Shown: positions 1-5,164 of the stretch, in pieces
Layout of the letters: each line of letters starts with the position of its first letter
Position numbering within the stretch: position 1 is the stretch's first letter
Assembly: GCA_004296145.1 (NCBI GenBank)
Contig: SEBM01000305.1
Location: 1-5,164, forward strand
Length of the DNA stretch: 5,164 bases
Direction of reading: 5' to 3'
From: Flavobacterium sp.
Lineage (GTDB): Bacteria > Bacteroidota > Bacteroidia > Flavobacteriales > Flavobacteriaceae
Position numbers and translations under genes: made by a program
The notes under the pieces: model-generated
Seen by the model: only the letters and a program-made list of their open reading frames with translations
What the model was told of the DNA's origin: nothing
Database searches by the model: none

Positions 1-419
1 AAATTGCCTTGATAATATGTTTTTTTTTAATTTCTTGTAAGGAAAAAAAAATAGAGTTTGTAGAATCTAAAGTTATTAAAGGATTTTTTGTAGTAAAAAA
101 TCCTCCTAAAGAGGATTTTTTACTACAAAAACAACTAGTTAATTTTGTAGTAAAAAATCCTAAAATCCCAAGTGATTCATCCATTCATTTTTATTCAGAC
201 AATTCAAACACAAAATATTTTTTAAATCATGTCCCCGATCCAGGGGGCTTTTCAAGTAATGAACTAGAAGATATAGAACATTATAATATTGCAAAAATTT
301 TTTTTTTTAGATGCAAGAATGATTCATCAAAATTTATTGGAGAGTTATATTATAAAGGATTATTTACAAATGGAAGCAGATTTACAAGAGTTGATACTAT
401 TATCAATAAATGCTATTAA
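1..419 (+). CDS. Small lipoprotein of unknown function (5' end outside window)
   Basis: I do not recognise this protein by name. The reading frame is open from the first complete codon (base 3, Ile-Ala-Leu-Ile-Ile-Cys...) and runs to TAA at 417-419. A TTG at base 9 could be taken as the start, but it would leave a signal peptide with no basic N-terminus, so the true start is probably a few codons before the window. The hydrophobic run ends in a lipobox, L-I-S-C, with the lipidated Cys codon at 36-38, followed by Lys-Glu-Lys-Lys; this predicts a signal-peptidase-II lipoprotein in the periplasm or outer membrane. The mature part is about 128 residues, with a duplicated FVVKNP motif (87-104 and 144-161), a DPGGFSS stretch and a C-terminal DTIINKCY. 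Base composition is about 25% GC, lower than the genes downstream. Small lipoproteins beside wall-attacking effectors are often immunity proteins, but nothing in the sequence proves that here. Confidence 0.8.
   Translation, partial: IALIICFFLISCKEKKIEFVESKVIKGFFVVKNPPKEDFLLQKQLVNFVVKNPKIPSDSSIHFYSDNSNTKYFLNHVPDPGGFSSNELEDIEHYNIAKIFFFRCKNDSSKFIGELYYKGLFTNGSRFTRVDTIINKCY
85..131. repeat. Perfect 21-bp inverted repeat with 5-base loop
   Basis: The arm at 85-105 (begins TTTTTGTAGTAAAAAA) is the exact reverse complement of 111-131, with the loop CTAAA between them. It lies wholly inside the lipoprotein reading frame, where the arms encode FVVKNP and a differently read DFLLQK. In RNA this would be a long, uninterrupted hairpin; in DNA it could extrude as a cruciform. 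It is not followed by a T-run and sits inside a gene, so it is not called a terminator. Confidence 0.9.
143..161. repeat. Third copy of the hairpin arm (19-base direct repeat of 86-104)
   Basis: Bases 143-161 are identical to 86-104 over 19 bases and are the reverse complement of 112-130. The direct copies are 57 bases (19 codons) apart and in the same reading frame, so both encode FVVKNP with identical third positions. The middle arm can therefore pair with either the upstream or the downstream copy. The 12-base spacer to the downstream copy contains the palindrome AACTAGTT (133-140). Confidence 0.88.
298..308. repeat. T11 homopolymer inside the lipoprotein gene
   Basis: Eleven consecutive T residues encode Ile-Phe-Phe-Phe in the lipoprotein. 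Shorter tracts, T9 at 20-28 and A9 at 43-51, lie in the same gene. Loss of one T from the 11-base tract would shift translation into a frame that stays open to 513, replacing the last third of the protein. Tracts of this length are candidates for replication slippage, though the gene's low GC makes long tracts less surprising. Confidence 0.7.
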
Positions 420-574
420 CTTTTTTAATATTTGTTTATTAATCATTAGCATTTACGAGAATATAAACCTTTTTTATAAAGGTAACCTTTACCAAGAATT
501 TAAGGAAATATAAATCGCAATATGCCGATAAGACCAGAAAAAAAATTAGTGAGGAGTAGAAGAGCAGAGAAAAT
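420..574 (+). other. AT-rich intergenic gap with small alternative hairpins
   Basis: There is no RNA gene or clear promoter here. Three short complementary arms occur in a row: ACCTTT at 467-472, AAAGGT at 478-483 and ACCTTT at 485-490, so the middle arm can pair with either flank (loop of 5 bases, or a 1-base-centred palindrome at 478-490). The stems are only about 6 bp and no T-run follows, so this is not a convincing intrinsic terminator. No exact flavobacterial -7 element (TAnnTTTG) was found. A GAGGAG at 551-556 is about 18 bases ahead of the next start codon, too far for a normal ribosome binding site. Confidence 0.5.
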
Positions 575-578
575 ATGA
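522..578 (+). other. 18-codon basic mini-ORF overlapping the next start codon
   Basis: An ATG at 522 opens a frame reading MPIRPEKKLVRSRRAEKI that stops with TGA at 576-578, so its stop overlaps the following gene's ATG (575-577) as ATGA. Eight of the 18 residues are Lys or Arg. The frame is open only back to a TAA at 501-503. It could be a leader peptide coupling translation to the LysM gene, the leftover C-terminus of a gene once upstream, or chance. It is too short to call a gene from sequence alone. Confidence 0.25.
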
Positions 579-1651
579 ACATCAGCATATCCACATATCA
601 GGTAAAAAGCGGAGACACCCTTCAGTCTGTTTCAGCGAAATTAGGCATTTCTGCGGAAGCATTGAAACGTTATCACAATACCTATTGCGATTTGAAAAAT
701 CTCATTGGGCATAATCTTAATGGGATTCACGAAATTTTAATTCCTCCTTACGAAAAAATTGCAGAAATTAAAGAAAGCCAAATAGAAGCATCATTAATCC
801 AAAATCTCCCCTCAGTTTACCTGACTACAAAATTCTATGCTTCAAACTATGAAGTTGCTGAACGATTTGAACAAGATGACAGAGAAAATTTTGAAGTTAG
901 TTATTCAATTTCTGTTAACCTTCGTGAAACTATGGACAAAGGATTTGTAGCAGAATTAAAAAACTCTGGTTTCAGGAAAAATAATCAAGATTCCGATGAT
1001 AAAATAAGTTTACTCTCGATTGCCTGCATAGAAAGTATTTCTCCTATTTTGTTTTTAATTCCTGCACAGGGAAAAATAAAAGGATTCTATGACCATAAAT
1101 CAATAATTAAAAAATTCGAAAGCAAAAGATCTGATTTGGAGGATTTTTTTGTTGGAGAAGTGGCAAAGTCATATTTTAATAAATTTCATGCCTCCCTTAC
1201 AAATGAAGCGTTTTTATTAAAAAGATTTTCTTCCACACTATTATATCAAGTTTTATTCCCGGAAATGGATTGGTTTCGCAAAAGAAAAGGATGGGAAGAT
1301 AATTTTTATTTTATCTCAAACTCATTTTCTCTGAAATGTACATTTGAGATTGAATATAATCATGATAATCCAGACACTGTTGAAACAACCATTCATGGAA
1401 ATAGTATCGATGATTGCAGCCTTCAGGAACTCATTATAGGTGCGAAATTTGAAGAAATACGGAAAGAAAATGTTCCTGGAAAAGTTCAAATCAAGTACAC
1501 TACAGATAAGATAACCAAACGGCTTCTGCGTGCAGATGCAGAAATCAGTTTATGGCACGAAGACGAAATGTATAGTAAACACATATTGACACTTGTTGAA
1601 AAAAAACAAGAAAAAGAATTTAAAAAATTCAGTACTTTAGTAGAAGAATAA
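575..1651 (+). CDS. LysM-domain protein of injection-system locus, body unrecognised
   Basis: The protein has 358 residues and no signal peptide or membrane segment. Residues 8-57 form a LysM domain (Y-x-V-x-S-G-D-T-L start, I-L-I-P end) with an unusual centre, RYHNTYCDLKNLIGH at 32-46, in place of the usual Asn-rich loop. The same motif recurs at the N-terminus of the next gene's product. The rest (about 80-358) matches no family I know; it includes a segment GKIKGFYDHKSIIKKFESKR at 166-185 and a Lys/Glu-rich tail. The start is ATG 575; no good ribosome binding site is visible, as is usual in Bacteroidota. It is the first gene of a tight three-gene unit, 11 bases ahead of the PAAR-like gene. 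LysM proteins in contractile systems can join tube or spike parts, so an adaptor or cargo-loading role is plausible but inferred. GC is high at the LysM part, drops in the middle (about 1080-1260) and rises again near the end. Confidence 0.85.
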   Translation: MNISISTYQVKSGDTLQSVSAKLGISAEALKRYHNTYCDLKNLIGHNLNGIHEILIPPYEKIAEIKESQIEASLIQNLPSVYLTTKFYASNYEVAERFEQDDRENFEVSYSISVNLRETMDKGFVAELKNSGFRKNNQDSDDKISLLSIACIESISPILFLIPAQGKIKGFYDHKSIIKKFESKRSDLEDFFVGEVAKSYFNKFHASLTNEAFLLKRFSSTLLYQVLFPEMDWFRKRKGWEDNFYFISNSFSLKCTFEIEYNHDNPDTVETTIHGNSIDDCSLQELIIGAKFEEIRKENVPGKVQIKYTTDKITKRLLRADAEISLWHEDEMYSKHILTLVEKKQEKEFKKFSTLVEE

Positions 1652-1662
1652 AACACATTCTG

Positions 1663-2481
1663 ATGAAAAAATATACCGTACAAAAAGGAGATTCTTTAAA
1701 CTCTATTGCACAGCAATTCGGGGTTAAAGACGGACAAACTCTCCGTTCATATCATAATATCTATTGTCCTCTGGAAGATTTACTGGGACACGAACCAGTT
1801 CCCGGAAAAGAACTCCTGATTCCCGAAGACTTAAAATATTTGAAGGAAGAAGAGGAAGTAACCGATCCTATGAACGGTTATGATGATGAAGCGGAAACAA
1901 CAGAAGAATCTTCCGAAGAACAGCAGGAAGAATCACAAGAAGAGAAAAAAGAAGACAAAAAAAAGGAGCAACAATCCGAAAGTGGCTCCAGTGAACATGA
2001 CGGTAAATATTTTGTTGTTCAGAAAGGAATGTGCCAATGCAATCAGGGTTTTAAATTACCTAAATTTAAAGTAACCAGTCATCAAAAACATTATTGGAAC
2101 GATGCAGATGGAAAAGCCGATTATCTTGCGGTAACGGAAGATGACACTCAACTAGATCCTACTGCACAACCATTTGGACAGTGCAAACTAAAACCTTCAT
2201 CCGGAGGCTATCTTCCCTGTGCTTATGCACCGGTAGGGAAATGGACTAAAACCTATGAAAAAGTAAAGATTATGGACAAAAGCTGTGTCACAGAAGTTTC
2301 TGAGTTGATGTGCAGTACCGGAGGAAAAATAACGATTTTCAAACACGGTCAGCAAAGTGAGGCTGGGAAAAGTCAAGCAAGCGATGCAAATACAAAAGAA
2401 CAACAAGTGTATAATCCCGTAATGGATTTTGACGAGTTTAAAGAAGAAACCAACGATACAGATCAATTATATTATAGTTAA
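1663..2481 (+). CDS. LysM plus DUF4280 PAAR-like spike-tip protein
   Basis: The product has 272 residues in four parts. Residues 4-54 are a LysM domain (YTVQKGDSLNSIAQQFG, centre SYHNIYCPLEDLLGH, end LLIP). Residues 61-113 are a low-complexity linker of Glu, Lys, Gln and Ser, likely disordered. Residues about 115-231 match the DUF4280 PAAR-like pattern: KGMCQCNQG, then PFGQC (C174), LPC (C186), GKW, and a closing SELMCSTGGKITIFKHGQ. The 41-residue tail is polar. Cysteines 124, 126, 174, 186, 208 and 217 fall at family-like positions. PAAR-like proteins cap the spike of type VI and related contractile systems and often carry or dock effectors. The LysM domain may tether the tip to its carrier or to the neighbouring LysM protein. 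ATG 1663 lies 11 bases after the previous stop, and the stop is 2 bases ahead of the next ATG, suggesting coupled translation. The DUF4280 call is by motif, with good confidence; the exact apparatus is not shown. Confidence 0.88.
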   Translation: MKKYTVQKGDSLNSIAQQFGVKDGQTLRSYHNIYCPLEDLLGHEPVPGKELLIPEDLKYLKEEEEVTDPMNGYDDEAETTEESSEEQQEESQEEKKEDKKKEQQSESGSSEHDGKYFVVQKGMCQCNQGFKLPKFKVTSHQKHYWNDADGKADYLAVTEDDTQLDPTAQPFGQCKLKPSSGGYLPCAYAPVGKWTKTYEKVKIMDKSCVTEVSELMCSTGGKITIFKHGQQSEAGKSQASDANTKEQQVYNPVMDFDEFKEETNDTDQLYYS

Positions 2482-2483
2482 TT

Positions 2484-5164
2484 ATGTTTGCATATATTAT
2501 AGGAAGTCAAAATCCAGTGGTAGGCAAAGCTTATGCCTATGAGATCTCCTCTGGTTCATTATCCATATTCGGAGAAAATACAAAATATGAATGGTATCTT
2601 TTCAAGAAACAAAAAAACGGAAGTTGGCGAGACATTACAGGTACACCCAAACTTGGAAGGTCGGTAACCTATACTTTCCACGAGCCGGTTTTGGCGAATG
2701 AATTCGAATTACGTGTTTTTGAAACAAAATCAGGTTCAATAACAGGAACAGGATCTGCAAAAAAACAGATTGCGAAATTGGATATTGTTCCGAGCCAGAG
2801 CAAAACAGCACAAATAGATAAAGTTGTTTTACTAAAAAGAGGTTCAAAAGATGTAAATAAGGCGAATTACAGAGATACCTTATTTGCACAGGCGTTTTGT
2901 ACTGCCATGTTTGATCAGGAAGTCGAGTTTCAGCTATGGGAAGACGATGCTTCAGGAGGAGGACATAATGCTGTGATCAATAAAAATAACCATCATACAA
3001 GAACCTATAAAGCACGGGTGAACGAAAAAGGAATTGCAGAAGTCAAGATTCCTTTAAGCGGAGATGAAAGAATCCTAAGACAGATTGCCAACAAATATCT
3101 GATGAAAGGAGACAAGAGTGAGGGAAAAAATCACGAATTTTATATAACGGCAAGTTATCATGGTAAAATACAAAAAGCAAGTCAGGTAAATGTAGATGTA
3201 GCGAATCCTGATTATAAGAAAGATTCTCAAAAATCACAGCCTAAAGTTTCTGCGAGGAAGCCAGAGCAAAAGAAGAAAACCCCACAACCTCAGAAACCAC
3301 AACCGAGACAAGATACCTACAAAAAGCCACTTCCAAATAATAAACCTTCTACAGGCAAAAATAAGCAATCGGATAAAGACGGTAGAATTATTGATGTCAG
3401 TTTTAAGAATAGAGCGGGTAAAAATTTTACAACGACTCCAAAATTTGGAGAAACCATTATCGTTGAAATTTTGACTAAAAATGTTATCGGGAAACATTAC
3501 AATTTACGAGTATGGGAAGATGATACTATTGGAGAACATGACCTTTTGTATGAAGGAATCCATAAGATTACAAATGACAAACAACTAGTTACATTTGCAT
3601 TAACAAAAGATCGTCAGCAAATTGGTGAAATAGGAAATGACCCTAGAGATACTGACAGCGGGGAATACAGAGCTGAGTGGACAGACCATCAGGAACTATT
3701 CGCAGAGATTGCCTTTGCGGATATTTCGAAAGAGTCTACAAGACTAACGGTAGAAATTCTGGAAGAATACAAATCTCCTGAGTATAAGAAAAGTGCAGCG
3801 GTGGTGAGGAATCTGCCAAAAGGAAAAACTGCTAATTGTGGAGGTAAATTCTGTATAGATAAAAAATCTCCATCAAGTGAACTAATACGAGAGATAAATA
3901 TTCGCTTGGCAGGTTTTGGAGGAAATGTACCAACAGATAAATTCACAGATCGCACTGAGAAAATGATCAAGCAATTCCAACGAGACTATATGAAAGTTCC
4001 AGAAACCGGTAAAGTTTGTGGAAATGTATTGAAAGCGATTGATGAATTTCAAAATAAATATTCAATTGATTTTACAGAATTAAAATGTAAATGTAAAAAA
4101 TGTACTGGATTTGGAGATGGCAGCAATAAAGGAAAATATTTAAAAGGAAATTTGGAAGCTCATCATAAATATGAGTATCCCGGTATCCACAGATCTCTAT
4201 TGTCGTCGATTCGTAGTGTGAAATTTTACTTAGCAAAAGATGGTAGATACAGTTTTAATAAAGTAAATTCAGGATACAGATGTAGATTTCATGATGAATA
4301 TCTAAAAAAACCTACAACAAACCACATGGGAAAAGCATTAGATTTGCATTTTAATGATAAAACCGGTAGAACAAAGAAAACTTCTGATATGGAGATTATC
4401 AGGAAAGATATTTTTAATAAATATCTTGGCGCAAAATGGGACTGGAAATCTGGACAAACTAACATATTTAATCTAGAATCCACTGGTATTGGTGCTACAA
4501 CTTGGGTACATTATGATGTAAGAGAGTTTGATGAAATTTATCTAAAGGATATTTTTTTTGCAAAAAGTTTAAACGCTTTAAATGAAAAAAATATTGTAAC
4601 TCTTGCTTTAGAATTAGGATTTACAAATACTTGTAGTTGTATGGGTGGTGGTACCAGTTCAGGAAAATTAGCTCCTGTAAATAATGTGGTATCTAAAAGA
4701 GTAGATCCAAAAACACTCAAAGCAAGTGATAAATTAATTGAATTTATTAAAGATTGGGAAAAGTTGTATAATAAGGCTTATAATGACTCAAAAGACTATT
4801 GTACGATAGGATACGGTCATCTAATAAAAAAGAAAAAATGTGAGGACATTACTATTCCAGATGAATTTAAAAATGGCATTACTGAAGCAGAAGCAACAAA
4901 GTTGTTTAAAGAAGATTTAAAAGTATTTGAAAAAGCTGTACAAAGAGATGTAACAGTTAAATTGTATCAAAGAGAATTTGACGCGTTAGTCGATATATTA
5001 TTTAATTGTGGGGCTTACTTTTTAAGTTCTGGTAAAGCTCCAAAACTTTATAAAAATTTATTAGATGAAAAATATGAAGATGCTGCAAAAGAATTTCTTG
5101 ATATTGAAAACAAAAAAAGAAGAGAACAAAATTATCAAATATTTATCAATGGAAATTATGACTC
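2484..5164 (+). CDS. Multidomain peptidoglycan-hydrolase effector: Ig-like modules, PG-binding, M15-like peptidase, GH24 lysozyme (3' end outside window)
   Basis: This is the longest gene, 893 codons without a stop. ATG 2484 is the only reasonable start: an in-frame TAG lies at 2475 and the previous gene stops 2 bases before. No signal peptide or membrane span is seen. Domains by residue: 1-105, N-terminal beta-rich module (YIIGSQNPVVGK); about 110-240 and 302-437, two related Ig-like modules, each with a WEDD motif (152-155, 344-347); 241-300, Pro/Lys/Gln linker; 467-522, peptidoglycan-binding domain (IRLAGFGG, then TEKMIKQFQRDY); 566-690, M15-like zinc peptidase with SGYRC (R599), H614, D620 and WVHYDVR (H676); 740-893, GH24 T4-type lysozyme with E759-x8-D768-x5-T774, TIGYGH, QREFDALVDILFNCG and RRE (879-881). 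The last motif normally lies close to the end of this fold, so little is probably missing. It likely cleaves both glycan and peptide parts of a rival's wall after delivery by the preceding spike protein; that role is inferred. GC falls from about 40% to below 30% after base 3840. Confidence 0.9.
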   Translation, partial: MFAYIIGSQNPVVGKAYAYEISSGSLSIFGENTKYEWYLFKKQKNGSWRDITGTPKLGRSVTYTFHEPVLANEFELRVFETKSGSITGTGSAKKQIAKLDIVPSQSKTAQIDKVVLLKRGSKDVNKANYRDTLFAQAFCTAMFDQEVEFQLWEDDASGGGHNAVINKNNHHTRTYKARVNEKGIAEVKIPLSGDERILRQIANKYLMKGDKSEGKNHEFYITASYHGKIQKASQVNVDVANPDYKKDSQKSQPKVSARKPEQKKKTPQPQKPQPRQDTYKKPLPNNKPSTGKNKQSDKDGRIIDVSFKNRAGKNFTTTPKFGETIIVEILTKNVIGKHYNLRVWEDDTIGEHDLLYEGIHKITNDKQLVTFALTKDRQQIGEIGNDPRDTDSGEYRAEWTDHQELFAEIAFADISKESTRLTVEILEEYKSPEYKKSAAVVRNLPKGKTANCGGKFCIDKKSPSSELIREINIRLAGFGGNVPTDKFTDRTEKMIKQFQRDYMKVPETGKVCGNVLKAIDEFQNKYSIDFTELKCKCKKCTGFGDGSNKGKYLKGNLEAHHKYEYPGIHRSLLSSIRSVKFYLAKDGRYSFNKVNSGYRCRFHDEYLKKPTTNHMGKALDLHFNDKTGRTKKTSDMEIIRKDIFNKYLGAKWDWKSGQTNIFNLESTGIGATTWVHYDVREFDEIYLKDIFFAKSLNALNEKNIVTLALELGFTNTCSCMGGGTSSGKLAPVNNVVSKRVDPKTLKASDKLIEFIKDWEKLYNKAYNDSKDYCTIGYGHLIKKKKCEDITIPDEFKNGITEAEATKLFKEDLKVFEKAVQRDVTVKLYQREFDALVDILFNCGAYFLSSGKAPKLYKNLLDEKYEDAAKEFLDIENKKRREQNYQIFINGNYD

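Noticed and set aside
9..11. TTG as the start codon of the lipoprotein
   Set aside because: The frame continues upstream to the window edge as Ile-Ala, and starting here would remove the basic N-terminus of the signal peptide.
426..434. Flavobacterial promoter -7 element
   Set aside because: The sequence TAATATTTG has one base too many between TA and TTTG for the TAnnTTTG consensus, and no matching upstream TTG element at the right distance was convincing.
467..493. Rho-independent terminator after the lipoprotein gene
   Set aside because: The stems are only about 6 bp, compete with each other and are not followed by a T-run.
1486..1683. Open frame of 65 codons on the - strand
   Set aside because: It lies antisense to the end of the LysM gene, has biased Ser/Phe-rich composition typical of a reverse-frame shadow, and has no domain signal.
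1880..2074. Lys/Asn-rich + strand open frame of 64 codons
   Set aside because: It is an out-of-frame reading of the charged linker of the PAAR-like protein and has no independent support.
3578..3591. Shared 13-base string AAACAACTAGTTA with 129-141
   Set aside because: It is a short AT-rich match around a palindrome, in different coding contexts and without flanking similarity; chance is the simplest explanation.
2197..4720. Several - strand open frames of 60-93 codons
   Set aside because: All are antisense to the PAAR-like gene or to the long cargo gene, whose + strand reading has clear domains; their Leu/Phe/Ser-rich content is what reversed Lys/Glu-rich coding sequence gives.
1..5164. 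CRISPR array, tRNA, rRNA or insertion sequence
   Set aside because: No regularly spaced repeats, no cloverleaf candidates, and no transposase-like reading frame or terminal inverted repeats were seen.

Overview
The window reads as an accessory 'spike plus effector' block of a contractile injection system from a Bacteroidota bacterium, most likely a flavobacterium of the Chryseobacterium/Weeksellaceae kind. The grounds for that are low GC, no convincing Shine-Dalgarno sequences, a very short lipoprotein signal with a SCKEK-type lipobox, and the gene set itself. All real genes lie on the + strand. Family names come from motif recognition by eye; no database search was possible.

Layout. (1) Bases 1-419: the 3' part of a small lipoprotein gene whose start lies before the window. 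It is very AT-rich and carries a perfect 21-bp inverted repeat, a third copy of the same arm, and an 11-T tract. (2) Bases 420-574: a short AT-rich gap with small alternative hairpins and an 18-codon basic mini-ORF that overlaps the next start codon. (3) Bases 575-1651: a 358-residue protein with an N-terminal LysM domain and an unrecognised body. (4) Bases 1663-2481: a 272-residue fusion of LysM, a charged low-complexity linker and a DUF4280-type PAAR-like domain, the presumed spike tip. (5) Bases 2484 to the window end: the largest gene, open for 893 codons and cut off by the window edge. It has an N-terminal beta-rich half with two related Ig-like modules and a Pro/Lys/Gln linker. Its C-terminal half holds a peptidoglycan-binding domain, an M15-like zinc peptidase domain and a T4-type (GH24) lysozyme domain with an intact Glu/Asp/Thr triad.

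How they fit together. The three genes from 575 onward are separated by 11 and 2 bases and so look like one translationally coupled operon. The simplest model is that the PAAR-like protein caps the spike, the LysM protein is an adaptor or loading factor, and the long protein is the cargo, a two-warhead cell-wall hydrolase with no signal peptide. This fits a type VI secretion system (subtype iii) or a related extracellular contractile system better than Sec export. GC content falls sharply near base 3840, at the border between the delivery half and the enzymatic half of the cargo, as expected for a polymorphic toxin with an exchangeable C-terminus. An immunity gene would be expected just after the window; the lipoprotein at the left edge may be one for this or a neighbouring effector, but that is inference.
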